Shown here: in pieces, positions 1-12,512 of the stretch
Layout: the number at the start of each line of letters is the position of its first letter
How positions within the stretch are numbered: position 1 is the first letter of the stretch
Assembly (NCBI GenBank): GCA_019044685.2
Contig: JAGTXX020000005.1
Location: 310,001 to 374,000 of the forward strand
Reading direction: 5' to 3'
DNA from: Nannochloris sp. 'desiccata'
Taxonomy: Eukaryota; Chlorophyta; Trebouxiophyceae; Chlorellales; Chlorellaceae
Length of the DNA: 64,000 nucleotides
Made by a program: the position numbers and the translations under genes
The notes under the pieces: generated by a model
What the model saw: only the letters and a program-made list of their open reading frames with translations
Told to the model about the DNA's origin: nothing
Databases searched by the model: none

Positions 1-2430
1 CGTATACGACCCACAGGTTCTATGGGGGTTGGACCTCCTATCTCTTCTGCGAGCTGTGCAACTCTATTTTCATCTCGAATGAAAAGCTGCTCTACGTTGT
101 CAATATAAATGATTGCCGGTGCTGCAGCCTTAGCAGCGGCAAACACAGACTGTACCGCTACGTCAATAGTTTGCTGGCCAGGATACTTTCTAGCTAACTT
201 TTTGGGGCTAAGATCAAATAGTGATGCCTTCGATTCGTGCGCTACTGCGTGCACGAGCATTGTTTTACCAGAACCTCGAGGGCCATATATTAAACCAGTG
301 ACGGGACAGTTCCTACCGTTGGCGATTTGTGTTTTCAGTTTTTGGTCAGCAATAAAACCTTGTATTGCAAGTGGAAGCGCGCATTTTGCTGTTAATAGCT
401 GTCTGATTTGAGCGAAAGAGGGTTCAGGGTAAAGGACCAGAGGTTCACTTGTTTTTGCAGCAATATTTGCTGCTTTTCCACCAGACTTGGCTTTTCTTAC
501 CGGCGTGGGCTGAGAATCTCCGGCAGCACTGCTGCCAGGCACTAAGCAGCACGTTCCAGTAAAATTCCTAAGATTCATTTCTGGGCATTTAAGTGCAATC
601 TGTTGCTCGGCAAGTTCTTTTAATATTTCTTCAAGGTCGCGTGGTGGTGGCAGTGGTTCTCGCTTTGGCTCTTTATCCTCTTTATTACCAGCGGCTCGCT
701 TGCTACTGTTCGCTGCAGGTGTAGGCTTCTCATCAGGTTTCTTTAAGGTAGGTATAGGGACTTTAGATGATGGCTTTGCACTCGGGGCAGTTTGTTTTTG
801 CTTTGCAGCCGCAGGAGCAGGCCGAGCAGCGTTAGCAGCAGCTGCAGTCTGCCGAGCCCGCTCCCTCACAGTTAACCGAACCTTTTCTTTTATAAGTGGT
901 CTGGTAGCAGTAGTGAGCAATTTGAAGTCGATTGCATCGATGCTGCTGCCTCGTCTGGGCACAGGCAGCCCTTCTAACGCTGGAAGAGGCGCATCGGAGA
1001 TGGAAGTGGCATCTGTATCAGCGTCTGCAGTGGCGGTATCTGTGCCAATACCCCAGACGCCTTGTTGATCCTGCTCAATTTTAAGGTTTTGTTCATCAGT
1101 CACCTTCCACTTCTTGATTAAAACTTCCAACTGCGAAGCAAACGTTGGCACTGCAGAAGATTTTGAAGCCTCATTTGCATTGGTGCTGCCAAAGTTGCTC
1201 CCGCTGCCTGCTCCGAGTTTGCGAGCTTTGCCAGGAGCAAAAGAGGACGCTGCATCACCTGCAAAAGCAGATAACTTTGGGTTTTTACCTTGTAACTTGG
1301 GAATTTGATTCTCTGAGCTAGGAATAATGCCATCTTGTGCTGCTGTCAACAGCTCGCCATCAAGAGGGACCTCTGGCCACCGATCGCCTTCCATTTTAAT
1401 TTTACCGTCTAGCCATGCATTAATTTGATTTATCTCTTCCAAAACCATCAATGGGGTCTCTTGCACTTGAAGTAGCGCTTCAATCTCTAACCTTGCTTGT
1501 TCATATTCCCGGCGACGCCTCTCTCGGCGGGCAACTGCACCCTCTTCCAAATCGAGAAGGCTCTGGATATCAGTGCTCATGTTATCATTTCTAGACATAC
1601 CAACGTATTCATGCTCTTTCCATCTTTTATCTGCTGCGCTCTGCCTGTCTCTCCAACCTCTCCAGGCGGATTGAATTTTCGTGGCAGCCTCGTCAGGGCT
1701 GCTGGTAATCTCAACTGAGGCATCCAGAGGTAAGGATTTAGGGTAAGTTGATCTATTAGGTAAAGCTTTAGTGGAGTACTTTAATGTGGCTATGAGTGGT
1801 TCTTCTGGTACGCTAAAATCAGTTGCCTGTACTGTGCTCGCTTCTGCTGCTGTAAGTGCAGCTTTCAACTTGGCCTGCCCAAGTCGATCTGAAGCCTTCA
1901 ACACTGCTGGCAAAGGCACTTCCAAGTCATCAGGAGTCAATTGCAGCTCTAAAAGATAACTTCCGAAATCAATCACATCTATTCCTTTGTTGGCTGTCAC
2001 CAAAGCAGACCAATATTCTGTCAGCAGTGCCGCACAGCAGAGCACAGCAGTACCCACAGCTTCTCGATGTTGGGGCTGTCTGATGTAGGTATGCACTTCA
2101 TTTACTTCTTTCAATACTTGAAGGAAACGAAGATACGCTTTGGCAAGATGGTCCTGAAAAGGAGGAACAAGGACAAGTTGAGCTAATGTGTTGAGCTAGC
2201 CTATATGGTGAAATAGAAATGAAATAATTGTTTTAAAAATCACACCTTATCTTTGGATGGACTAGTGTTTTCATTTAGAAGCGTTTGGAGCTCATTTAAA
2301 GACGATTGCCACCGGTCGTAGCAATATCTGCCATAGAAATGAAAGTCAAAAGTTTGAAATATTGAGCGAGTTGCCGAGAAAAAAAATATGAAGGTAGTCA
2401 ATAACTGCCGTAAACACACCTTTCAGACAT
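1..2430 (-). CDS. DRC11: DRC11-like IQ and AAA domain protein (3' end off the window)
   Basis: Homologue of IQCA1/DRC11, a subunit of the nexin-dynein regulatory complex that links outer doublets in motile flagella. Exons read 2430-2420, 2327-2246 and 2153 to beyond base 1; both introns are GT-AG and phases match, giving about 748 residues before the edge. The start ATG encodes MSER. A WxxxLxxLxxLL-type helix follows. An IQ motif (KIQSAWRGWRDRQ) lies near residue 185, then a long charged, Ala/Lys-rich linker. An AAA module follows with Walker A GPRGSGKT near residue 654 and Walker B-like AIIYIDNVEQLF near 710. The sequence around LFDLSPKKLARKYPGQ is typical of this family. The rest of the AAA domain lies to the left. 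It implies that the organism builds flagella at some stage. Confidence 0.82.
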
Positions 2431-2750
2431 TGTTGTAGCTAGTTTACTATTTAATTTTGAAAACTTAACGTCGAAATTAAATTAAATAATTTAGGGAACT
2501 AAGGGGCCCCAACCAGCTCTTTGATGTTTGACTTTTGGTCAACGCAGTCGGCACTCTCAGTTTTTACATATAAATGTATATCGTCATGACGTTTCAACGT
2601 CCAAAATAATAGATCAAATCAAACAATACTTATTAAAAAATAAAAATCAAGGGACAAATGATACAGAAAAGGCCAAAATCAAACAAGAAACGGCCCAAAA
2701 ATTTATACATTTCAAAAAGTCAAAAGGCGCCAAGCGCTAACGTACACAGC
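2431..2750. other. AT-rich intergenic region
   Basis: Between the start of the DRC11-like gene and the stop of the betaine lipid synthase, both on the minus strand. It must hold the promoter of the former and the 3' UTR of the latter. Short open frames here look like chance. I see no repeat or RNA gene. Confidence 0.5.
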
Positions 2751-4907
2751 CTATTCTTTCTTCCCTTTCTTTACACAGACGTAGAAAGAAGCATAGCTGT
2801 TCACTCTATCCATATATCCTTGATCAATTCTCTGTAAGCATTTGCAGTCAAAGCCTTCAGCTTCGATAAACTTAACATAAGGAGGAGAAAGAGCAGCAGA
2901 GCGGAGAATAACCCTCCCACCAACAACGACCTGCTGGCCCAAAGCAATAGCCACCTCGCGGGCAGTACTTTCATCCAACCAATCAACATGATCCATCAAA
3001 ATAACTTTAGAATACCTCCTTGCCCTCAACGTGGGCAGGAAGAAGTTATTGACTACGTGAAGGTTATCCACGGCACCAGCTTTAAGAGTTTTGAAACCTT
3101 CAGGAGTAAGATACGCAGGGCAGTTATCACGAGAAAATTCACCAGAGATGCAGTTCAAGTAGAAATAGTTTTGTGTACGGACGTGAGAATGGTTGGCTAC
3201 ACCGTCAAAGGTCCTGGCCACATAAGTGCTCATGTGCACGCCATCATTCTTTATGAGCTCATATTGTTTAAGAGGAACACCGGCACCAAACCACAGAGTC
3301 AAGCGATTAAAAAATAATAGAGCAGCAGCGTCAGAAATAAGTGAAACGAGAGGTTCAGGGGCGTAGCGCAGTATCCTGACAACCCAAACAGAGTTCCAAA
3401 TTTGGCGCTGGTCTTCCAAAGTGGGTGCCTCAAGCAAAGCCTTCATTTTCCCTCCCAAACCAAGACAACGGGCCAATAACTGCATACCCCAGATGACTTT
3501 ACCCATTCCACCAGAGTAATAGAGCCCGCGCTTGAAGTAGTGCAGCTTTGAGCGCCAGAAACGAAGAGAATTTTGGCTTAAAAAGGGAGCAAGCTCTTTC
3601 TCAAAAATAGCATCGATGTTGGGATGCTTTCCGGTACCAAACAATTTCCAAACATCTTCATAATCCAACCTTCTAATAGCAATTTGTTTAAGCTCTAAAA
3701 GTGCATTTTGGGCAGGGTTGCAGTCCACAGAGTACACTGCCTTGGCACCGTGGATAGCCAGCGCTAAAGAATTGCAGCCTCCAGAAGTAAGCGTCAAGCA
3801 GACATCACCAGGTCCAGTACGGAGGTGAGGTACATCTGCATCAGGATCTTCCCAGGATTGGGTATATAAAAATGTAGGAGGGAACATGGGGGGAGCTTCT
3901 GCTTTGTTTTCTACCAGCAGAGTTTCCAATTTGGGAACACGATACAAGGCAACATAATACGGAGCTCTGAAATAGGGAACCCAGGGAATGCTCCCTTCAT
4001 CATTAAATTCCCATACACGAGACAAAGAATGATCTAAATATTGGCGGCGTTCAGGGCCTAGATCGATGGAATCAGTGTCGAAAACTGATCGCCAAAAGAA
4101 TCTACGAGCCCAAGACATTTGTCTCATTGGAAGGTCGTATTTAGCAGCGGTATAAAAATCTGTGACAGCAAGGAGACCAATATCACGATCCAGGTAGGAA
4201 ATAGCGCGGTCTACAGCAGCATGGAAGGGAGGTATCATCGACAAAGAGTAGGAAAAGGTGACCAAAGTAGCTGTGCCTTGAGGAGGTGTAAATTCACAGG
4301 CATCCCCTTCAACCACAGTGACGTTTCGCCACCCTCGGCGACTTTCTTACGAGCTTGCTTGCACAAGCTGCTGCAAAGATCGACGACGTAGATTTGTGTA
4401 AATTTGGAGAGGTCCATATATTCAGACATCATGCTGACGTTCTCGCCAGTACCGCCGCCAAGGTCGACCCAGATCATTTCAGTTTGGCCCTCAAGGCGGG
4501 CAGCAGCAGCAGCCAGCATCGGCTTTCTTCCCCAAAGGAATTTGGATCTGAAGCTATCATCTGCACAGAATATTGAGAGTATAATATTAGCCACTGGAGA
4601 TAAAAGTGGACTATTTTGCTAAAATCAATATATGGATAATGAAAAGGAGAAAGCTTTTTAACTTACAGGCATGCGCCTGACCAGAATAGAAATCTTCAAG
4701 CCTTGCAGCGTGGTCATCAGTATCAGCAAGCTTCTTAAACCAGATGCTTTTGAGAACAGTAAGATCGTTGTGCAATTTACGCATCTTTTCTTTTGTCTCG
4801 AAGTTTGGTGTGATTCGATCGAGCTTCTCCAGGACACTGTTCGAACGTTTTATCACCCTCCCGCTGCCGGTGTGGGTAAGAATACTGGCATCGCCTCCTC
4901 GACCCAT
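2751..4907 (-). CDS. BTA1: Betaine lipid (DGTS) synthase, BtaB-BtaA fusion, with apparent frameshift
   Basis: Makes diacylglyceryl-trimethylhomoserine from diacylglycerol and S-adenosylmethionine in the ER. The N-terminal half is the BtaB-like methyltransferase (SAM loop WVDLGGGTGEN near residue 110). The C-terminal half is the BtaA-like 3-amino-3-carboxypropyl transferase (PTFLYTQSWEDPDADV, then SGGCNSLALA and VDCNPAQNALLELK). Exon 1 runs 4907-4667 or starts further upstream: an acceptor near 4928 would add HQNKVR. The intron is 4666-4561 and exon 2 is 4560-2751. Assembled length is about 680 residues, close to algal BTA1. Oddity: within exon 2 the frame changes between 4346 and 4317. The upstream frame reads ARKKVAEGG and the downstream frame resumes WRNVTVVEGDACEF, as if one G were missing from the GGG run at 4332-4334. 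This is either a sequence error or a disabling mutation. Family identity is secure; start and integrity are not. Confidence 0.85.
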
Positions 4908-5674
4908 TCTGACTTTATTTTGGTGCTGAAGAATGTGTTTGTAGAAGTATACAGGGCTCTGTTTGACTCGCTTGTTTTAACAGAAACAAAGGTCTATCGT
5001 TTGGTAGATGACAAGCAGATCAGTGCGGGCTTGAAGATGTCTAAAGGATACTCAATAAGTCCAACAACGCCTTTCATAAGCTCAGTATCATTCATTAAAA
5101 AAGAAATTGTGCAAAGCTAAAAAGGATTCTTGAATAAAAATTTTGAGAAACGGAATATACTTTTTGTCCACGTTCACAAATTGTTGTAATAGTCAAAAAG
5201 CCGAATCTCTTTGACCGAGGGCCCAAATCCAGGGCTTCTCAATCAGATTTAAGGGCCCGAAATTTGCAGGCTCCCACTATAATATCTTGATTATTGTCTG
5301 CAACAAAACGAAGGCAAAACAAAATTTGCCCGCAGAGATTTTCTGAGAAAAGCCTACTTTCAGATTAATTTCCCGCTTTTTGCGGGCAGCGGGCGCGTAT
5401 GAGAAGCCCTGGCCAAATCTGCAGACTTTGTTGCAAATAATTATGCATTTGTCTCTTTATATAGGACTGGCCTGAAGTTTACTTTAGTGGCGACACTTAA
5501 GCCCTGGCTCTCACAATTCCTAAAGTCACCCTGTTTTTCAATTTCCTAAAACAAAATTCAATCTATCGTCTTCTCAACTCAATAACATTATAAATAAACA
5601 ATCAAAAAAAATCTGCTCTATGCAAATATCTCTCTCTCATTATAGTATGTATAGCTACTGTCTGTAGCTACTAT
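4908..5674. other. Intergenic region with BTA1 5' side, MSH6 3' side and a MITE candidate
   Basis: Flanks the 5' end of BTA1 and the 3' end of MSH6, both minus strand. A minus-strand frame at 5095-5025 begins MNDTELMKGVVGLIEY and might be an upstream BTA1 exon, but I could not find a donor of the right phase. The only structured element is the terminal-inverted-repeat unit at 5229-5412. Confidence 0.45.
5229..5412. mobile_element. Candidate hAT-like MITE, about 184 bp
   Basis: Perfect 13-bp terminal inverted repeats: CCAGGGCTTCTCA at 5229-5241 and its reverse complement at 5400-5412. If the repeat is taken to begin at CAGGG, the usual start of hAT elements, the flanking octamers are CCCAAATC (5222-5229) and GCCAAATC (5412-5419), matching at 7 of 8. 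If it begins one base earlier, a perfect 6-bp duplication CCAAAT flanks the unit. There is no coding capacity. I see no second copy in the window, so the assignment rests on TIR plus target-site duplication alone. Confidence 0.6.
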
Positions 5675-8600
5675 TTACCACCCCAAAGCAGTTCTAACTT
5701 CTGCCAAAATTTCAAAGACTCTCGCAGGATCCACTTCTGCAGTTGAACAAGCTTCTACTACTTTACGACGCAATTTCTCCAGCTCGTTATCTTCAAGAGT
5801 ACTAGTAGCAGCAATATCCATAGCTGATGCTGTTTCTTCTGCACCCAAGGGGGTGTCTTTAAGGCCAGCAATACCTCGGTCCTCAGCTTGCTGACTCACC
5901 ACTGCAGCCCTACGGACTACAGCATCAGGCAAGCCTGCAAGTCGAGCAACGTTTACACCATACGATTTAGGGCAGGCACCTTCAGTTAACCTATACAAAA
6001 AGGTAACCTGATCGACACCGTCGCCGCCATCTTCAGCAGGAGTGACAGCGCAGGCCATGTGTTTAATAGCTATAGCCGGATCTTCAGCATGAGAGTCAGA
6101 GATATGATGATAATGGGTAGCAAAAACACCTCTGCATTTTACAGTCGCTGCTAAATGATCTAACACAGCAGCAGCGATCGCTGCACCATCGGTGGTGGCG
6201 GTACCGCGACCAAGCTCATCCAACGCGACAAGAGAATAACGAGTAGCAGATGCCAAAGCAGCTGCGGTTTCCGATAATTCAACGAAGAACGTGGATTGGC
6301 CAAGCATAATACGATCACGTGCACCCATACGAACAAAGACAGCATCAGTAGGAGTCAACTCCAATGCTTCAGCAGGCACCCAGGCGCCAATTTGAGCAGC
6401 GACTGCCGCCAAGCAAACTTGACGCATCAATGTAGACTTACCGCCCATATTAGGCCCAGTAAGCACCACAAAAGGAGGAGAATTGCCACCAAGTTGAACG
6501 TCGTTAGGGACAAAGGCACCGCCAGAGCCACCAACGCCAGCAGCAGGGTGGCGCAAGCCTTGGGCACAGAACACAGGTGCCGCATTTTCTTCTTCGGACC
6601 AAGTAAGGAGCTTGGGGCGAGACATGACCCCAGCACCACACGCAGCAGCAACAGCTAAACTCATCAAAGCATCTAAAATTGCAACAGAATCCACAGCTGC
6701 AGCCCAAACTTCTCTTTTTTCAGCAAATCTTTTCAAAATCGCCCTTAAAATTCCAGTTTGCGCCTTTTCTTTCGCATCTAAAGCAGCTTCACGAGCAGTA
6801 ACAAGCTCCCTGAGTTCGGAGTTCATATAGCGTTTGACGCCTTTCTTCCCTTGCATTGACTCCCATTCTCGAGGGACCGTTAAATCTTCTGGTACCTCGA
6901 TCACGTGACTCTCTTTATTCAAAGAAGCGTACTTCACATCTCGAGAACCAAGCTCAGCCTTCAATTCTTTTAAATAATCAGCTAAAGCAGCTTCAGAAGT
7001 TTTGACAGCTTCTTCAGCTGCATCGTATTCTGCATCAACACCAGCAGCAGGAACTACTCGACCAGTTGACTCTGCCTCTTCCCAATCAGCCGCAGCACGC
7101 ATTTCAGCTAAAGCAGGCTCCATATCAAGCAATTTCCCGCTACCTTGGGCACTGGGAGTCACTAGATCGAGTAAAAGAGAAGACGTCGCGCCACAGTTGG
7201 CAAAGGCCTGGACTGCCCTTTGCACCTGTTCTAAAGCACGTAGAGTAGAAACAAACGCGTGAACCCTCTTTTTAGAGACATCTTCATACAAAACAACGCG
7301 AGGATGATCGCGTTCGGAGCCTACACCAGCTCCCGTTGCCCCCAACCTCGCCAAAGCACGTTCCAAATCAGAAACACCCGATAATGATTTACGAGCGGTA
7401 CCAGCAGCTTCTTCGGCAGGTCCCATAAGATCTTGCACGGCATCTTGACGCAGTACAATATCTGAAACGCGACATAATGGACGGCAAAGCCATTGACGTA
7501 ACCTTCTACGACCGAAAGGAGTGGTGCAGTGATCGAGTGCCGCAAGAAGAGTGCCAACCACCCCACCTTCGCTGTTCTCCATGATTTCGAGATTTTCAAG
7601 CGCAGGGCCGTCTAACGTCATATACTTGGGTGCAATAGTAGTAGTATCTTTCGCAGCAGTATTCCCTGAACCAATACCGACAGCTTCTTCCATGGCTTCC
7701 ACCCTCCCAGCGCCCAGAATTCTCTTGTCCAAAAGCGTCTTTTGGAGGAAAGAGACACATCCACCAAGAGCAGCAGTTGCGGCAGTGTAGGTAGTACGTT
7801 CGGATTCCATTTTGGAGATAATTGCCGGTAAAGATCCTGAAGGGAAGTACTTGAAACTGGAAGCAGAACCAAGATCAGTATCGTTCCTGTCACAATTGTC
7901 ATCGCCACCCTCAGTTTCTTTCTTCTTGTTCTTTTCTAACAAGCGGTTCCAAGTCTCTTCTGCACTCCAGAAATGCCCATCTTCATCTCCAGGAGGCAAT
8001 TCATTCACCAAAGGAGAACGCAGCACGCCCAGCACGACACGGCGAGAAGGACCAGAGAGTAAACTTGTACCTCGAGGCAGTACAACTTCTACCGGGGACA
8101 ACGCAGTCAACGCAGCACGGAGTTGAGAACGAAGCTCATCATCGCGCCATTGACCAACTAATAATTGGCCAGTAGCGACATCTACAGCTGCAGCACCAAT
8201 CCAGACCTTATCTCTACTTTCGCCGTCGGCATTGCCGTCGCCTTTACCAGCAGGATTTGAAGCAGGCAAAGGCAGTTCTGCTACAGCCATCAAATACTGT
8301 GCATCAGGCACCGCACCCATCATCTCAGCATCTGTCAACGTGCCTCGTGTCAATACAGCTACTTTCTCTCTCCTCACAACCATATCTTTCTTTAAACCAT
8401 TTTTCTTTCTTTCTTCATTTCGCTTTGCCAACGCATCTGGAGTTTCTGTCTGTTCAATAACAACCACCCTGTGTCCAGCACGGGCTAACCTCTCCGCCAT
8501 AGCAGCATACCCTGCTTCGGGAAAGCCACAGTGAGGTTGATCTCCCTTCATATAAGATAAGCCAAGGCACTCAGCACCTATGTGAGCATCCATTTCAAAC

Positions 8601-10094
8601 AACTCATAAAATTTACCCATCTTGAAAAGTAAAACAGAGCCCCAATTAGCTGCTTTAAATTCCCACCATTGTCGTTGTCCTTCGCTAATTTTCTGCTGTT
8701 TAAACCAATCGGGGGGAATGTAGAGAGTCGTAGGATCGTATTCGGGGTCTAATGGACGGCGTTTTGCAGAATCCTTGATCTTATCCGGATGGAGGAAAGG
8801 GAATCGAGCTGCGTCACGTCCAGCGAAACGGGAAGCGTCGCTGGAAGATGCCATAGCTGCATCAACTAACGCGCCGCCAGGAGAGGCTCCTCCTTCACCG
8901 GCAGCAGCACTGGTGGGGCTGCGGTCGAGAGCTTTTCTCATAGCGGAAGATGAGGCAGGGACATGCCCTGCAGTTTGACGAGGCTGTACGGCACCGCTAC
9001 CAGCACCGCTTTCAGGAGTGATACTCAAGCCATTATTTAAAGCAACGCCAGGAGTCTTAGTCTCAGTTTCAGGACCGCCGGAAGTCTTCTTTTCAGTCTT
9101 ACCACCAGCCGCGGGTGTTACAGCAGAGGTCTTTGATTTCCCCTTCCCCTTTCCCTTAGCAGCAGGGACATCATCATCTTCATCATCTTCCTCCTCGTCT
9201 ACCAGATCGCTAACATCATCATCATCGCTACTATGAAGCATTTCTTCATCACTTTCGTCTTCACTTTCCTCCAAGTCCATTGACTCATCATCAGACGACG
9301 CTGCGTCCACTTCTTCGTCATCACTAGCAGCATACTCACTGCCAGACTCAACAGCATTGTCTACACCGTTACCTTTACCAACAGAAGTAGTGGCAACAGC
9401 AGCACCGCCCTCAGAATCGTCGTCAGAGTCGATAAGAACGGCAGCAGCTCTTTTACGTTTAGCAGCCACGGCCGTAGACGGGTTCTTTTTAACTTTGTTC
9501 ATCTTTTTATTTTTAGGTTTCATGATATAGGTATCGAGGATTTCTACTTGTTCTGTAGTAACATCAAGCCATTCTTCATCGCCGTCTTCGTATTCGACGA
9601 GGTATTTGGTAGTGTCGGGGTCGTATTGACCAATGCGACCTTTATACCATGTGTCGTCATCTTTCCAATACACACGGATACCTCTACCTACTTTCTCGGA
9701 AGGATCCACCTCATTATCGGTGTTGATGGTGGTATTTACAATTACTGGTACGGCTGTAGCAGGTTTAGTAGCAGCAAGAGGGCATTCCTTGGGTGGTTTC
9801 TGAGGTTCCTCAGGTGCGACTGCAGGCGGGGATGAGACAGGATCAACAACTGCTGGAGCAGCCTCCTCAACAGGCTTGGGAGCTGGTGCCGGCGATTGCT
9901 CAACCGGAGCAGCAGGTTGCTCAGACTAAAGAAATAAATAAATATACGGTGAGCAAGGAAAACAAAAGAAATATTTATTTGAAATGAATAAACTCAAAAA
10001 TAATCTAATCAAATCACACCTTGGCCTTGGCAGCAAAGAAAGCTGCAATTGAGCGCTGACCCGCTACTGGCTCAATCTTCTTCTTAGGCGGCAT
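5675..10094 (-). CDS. MSH6: DNA mismatch repair protein MSH6, plant-type with Tudor domain
   Basis: Mismatch-recognition subunit that pairs with MSH2 (MutS-alpha) and detects base-base mismatches and small loops in the nucleus. Exon 1 (10094-10020) encodes 25 residues ending in a PCNA-interacting box, QRSIAAFF at residues 13-20. A 94-bp intron (10019-9926) separates it from exon 2 (9925-5675); total 1441 residues. A Tudor-like domain (VYWKDDDTWYKGRIGQYD) sits near residues 100-150, as in land-plant MSH6, where animals have PWWP. A long acidic, Ser/Asp-rich tail follows. MutS domain I carries the mismatch-probing GKFYELFEMDA. The ATPase has Walker A GPNMGGKST, Walker B LVALDELGRGTATTDG and FATHYHH. 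All key residues are present, so it should be functional. It is divergent from the phosducin-like gene. Confidence 0.93.
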
Positions 10095-10454
10095 GGTATT
10101 ATTTGCCCGATGGCTTTCAAAATAAGAATTCAAAAAAAATAGAAGAGCAGATCGCCTCACCAACGCAGCTCAAGATGGCGATGGCGGAGTGATGGCTTAT
10201 TAATTATGGTGTTTATACCCTCAGGATTGCATACACATTCTAATAAAAGGGTGGTCTTGCCAGAAATAACAAGTATTTTAAATCAAAAATTCAAATTGCA
10301 ACCAAGGCGCCGATCGGGAGAAGCAAACGGGTGCAATTTATACGGCCAATTTAAGGGCATTTGAGACCTAAATTAAATGATCTTGAGAGTAAGGATAGCG
10401 TGCCATCGCCTTGGATTACCTCGATAATCAGTCAATTCAAAATCTGATCCCCTT
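10095..10454. promoter_or_regulatory. Divergent intergenic region, MSH6 / phosducin-like gene
   Basis: 360 bp between the start codons of two genes on opposite strands, so it must contain both promoters and 5' UTRs. I see no clear TATA box, repeat or RNA gene. Confidence 0.5.
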
Positions 10455-11344
10455 ATGACAGACTATCATACAACATATAAAGGCCAAGAAGGCGAGACTA
10501 CTGAATGGGATGATATCCAAGCAAAGCATGGGAATAAGCCTGCAAAGGTAAAGCGTCTCTCCACGCGTTCTAAATTCTATCCACTGCTTCACAATAATAC
10601 TCTCTTCTCAACTCTGTCTTTTACCGCCCGTCTGACATATTACTTTTCTACTCACAGGACCCTGTTTGGAAGCCAGATACGTACGCTCCAGAAGAAGAAG
10701 AACCCAAAAAAGATGAATCATACTTAGATACGAAAGACGCAGACGAGCTCGAGGAATTAGAAGACGACTTTGCTGATGACCGTTTCCTAGAAGACTACCG
10801 CCGCAAACGAATAGAAGAGCTTAAGAAAGGCACTACACGCCCCCGTTTCGGCACCTTAGAAACCATTCGCGCCTCTGAATTTGTAGCCCAAGTAACAAAC
10901 GCAGGGGAGGGCGTTTGGGTGGTCTGCCACTTATTTAAAGACGCCGTCAATGATTGCGGAATTCTAAATGCGTGCCTAGGAGAGCTCTCTGAACGCTATC
11001 ACAATACTAAATTCTTGAAAATCATATCTACAGAATGTATTCCTGGATATCCTGATGAAAATTTGCCTACTGTGTTACTATATCATAATACAAAGTGCGT
11101 GCACACCTTTGTCGGCTTGGCGGCGGTTGGCGGAAAAGCCACTAGTCCTGATAGAGTTGCCATGGCGTTGAATTGCTATGGCCCTGTATGTGGAGATTCA
11201 GAACAAGATGCACAGGAGCAGGTGAGGAATATGGTGGAAAGTTTGCTTGTTGAGAGAGCAGCAGCAGAGGCAGCAAAGGGACAAGGAGGCAGAGCGGGTG
11301 GTGGTGGTGGTGAGGACGATGACGAGGATAGCGATTTTTATTGA
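10455..11344 (+). CDS. PDCL3: Phosducin-like protein 3 (thioredoxin-fold chaperonin cofactor)
   Basis: Cytosolic thioredoxin-fold protein of the PhLP2/3 family, which acts with the CCT chaperonin in folding tubulin and actin. Exon 1 is 10455-10547, a 110-bp GT-AG phase-0 intron follows, and exon 2 is 10658-11344; 259 residues. Family hallmarks: TEWDDIQAKHG at the N-terminus, an acidic helix (DADELEELEDDFADD), YRRKRIEELKKG, a thioredoxin fold with AGEGVWVVCHLFKDAV, the signature ISTECIPGYPDENLPT, and an acidic tail ending DDDEDSDFY. The fold lacks a CxxC redox motif, as is usual for this family, so it should not act as a reductase. The C-terminus has a Gly-rich insertion before the acidic end. 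Confidence 0.88.
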
Positions 11345-11564
11345 GCTGGGATTGATTCGAGTTTAAACTTGTATTTGAATAAGCAATGATGTGAGATATT
11401 TCTCAAAAATGTAAATGTAATTGCAATGAAGCTCTCGTGAAAAGTTGTGCCCAAATAGTTGTTCGTTTTCGAAGTATTTGCCGCCCTCTCTTTGATATCT
11501 CAGTTATTGTATTTTTTTTCAGTGATCTGGATTTTGCCTGCATTGCAAAAAGTCTAGGATCACG

Positions 11565-12512
11565 ATGGAAGGGCTATCGCGTAAACTTACGCATTTGCAC
11601 GCCAGCACATCTGCTTTTCAAAATGTGAATTTAAACAACTCATCTGTTCACTTAAGAATATTGCCTAGACGACCTTCGCCTCATACAAGACGAGCAATAC
11701 TATCTATGGCAACATCGGATATTATAACCTTTGCAGAGGTCCAGGAAGTGGCACTCACGAGGTACATTTTTAAAATCCTTTCTTCATTGCCGCTCCCACC
11801 ACTGCCACCAACTCTTAATTTTCTTCTTTTTTTCGATCCTTTCCAGAGGAGTACATATCGGACTACGTACCCTAGGCCCAGGCTATCGCATCATATGCCG
11901 CGATGGCAGTGAATCTGGCCCTATATTAGGCGTTACCAGTGGCTTTCTTGTTACTCCGCTCGGTCTTATGCATTGTGACGCTCTTCAAATTTTCACTCAA
12001 AATCAGAAAGGAGACCAAGGAACTCGCACCAGAGGTGGGTTATTCGGTCTTGGAGTGTTGATTGGTGGAGCTACGTTTGCATTTGGATGGGAAAGAAATT
12101 GTAAAAAGGCTGAGATTTTAGCAATTAATGATGATGGTAAGAAACAAGGGAAAAAAAAATTATCAAGCTTTTATTTATTATTCACTGTCCCTCGACTGAA
12201 TTGATGCCTTGCTTTGATAACCAATGCTCGTCTTTCTCCTCATTAATTAGCTTCTTCATTATTATGTGCTGCTTACTTCTTTCTTTCTCCATCTTCCTCT
12301 GCAATCTAAATACAGATGCTATGCACGCTAGGCTCGTTCGGTACTACAGCCGATTCGGTTTCATTCCAATACGACATGTGACAGGTGGCAAGTTATCAGA
12401 TTTGCCAGATATGCTTGTGTGGGGTGGTGCAGGGACACGAATGGATGCAAACGTGTATGAAATGCTGGAAAGATGGACACCAATAATTAGGAATAGAAGT
12501 ATCAGTGGGTAG
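11565..12512 (+). CDS. GNAT-like N-acetyltransferase-fold protein, possibly plastid-targeted
   Basis: Three exons, 11565-11761, 11847-12136 and 12316-12512, with GT-AG introns of 85 and 179 bp and matching phases; 227 residues. The first about 48 residues are rich in Ser, Arg and His without acidic residues, as in organellar transit peptides. A glycine-rich core follows (GLFGLGVLIGGATFAFG). The end reads ILAINDD-AMHARLVRYYSRFGF, then KLSDLPDMLVWGGAGTRMDA. The His-Ala-Arg-Leu-Val-Arg-Tyr-Tyr segment followed by a Phe-Gly-Phe turn resembles the C-terminal part of GNAT acetyltransferases. I believe a family of uncharacterised plant and algal proteins shares it, but I cannot name a substrate. Tandem with the upstream phosducin-like gene (220 bp apart), with no functional link visible. 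Confidence 0.6.

Noticed and set aside
4671..5120. Plus-strand frame of 149 codons over the BTA1 5' region
   Set aside because: Shadow of the BTA1 first exon and flank; the minus strand has the matching protein and a proper splice donor.
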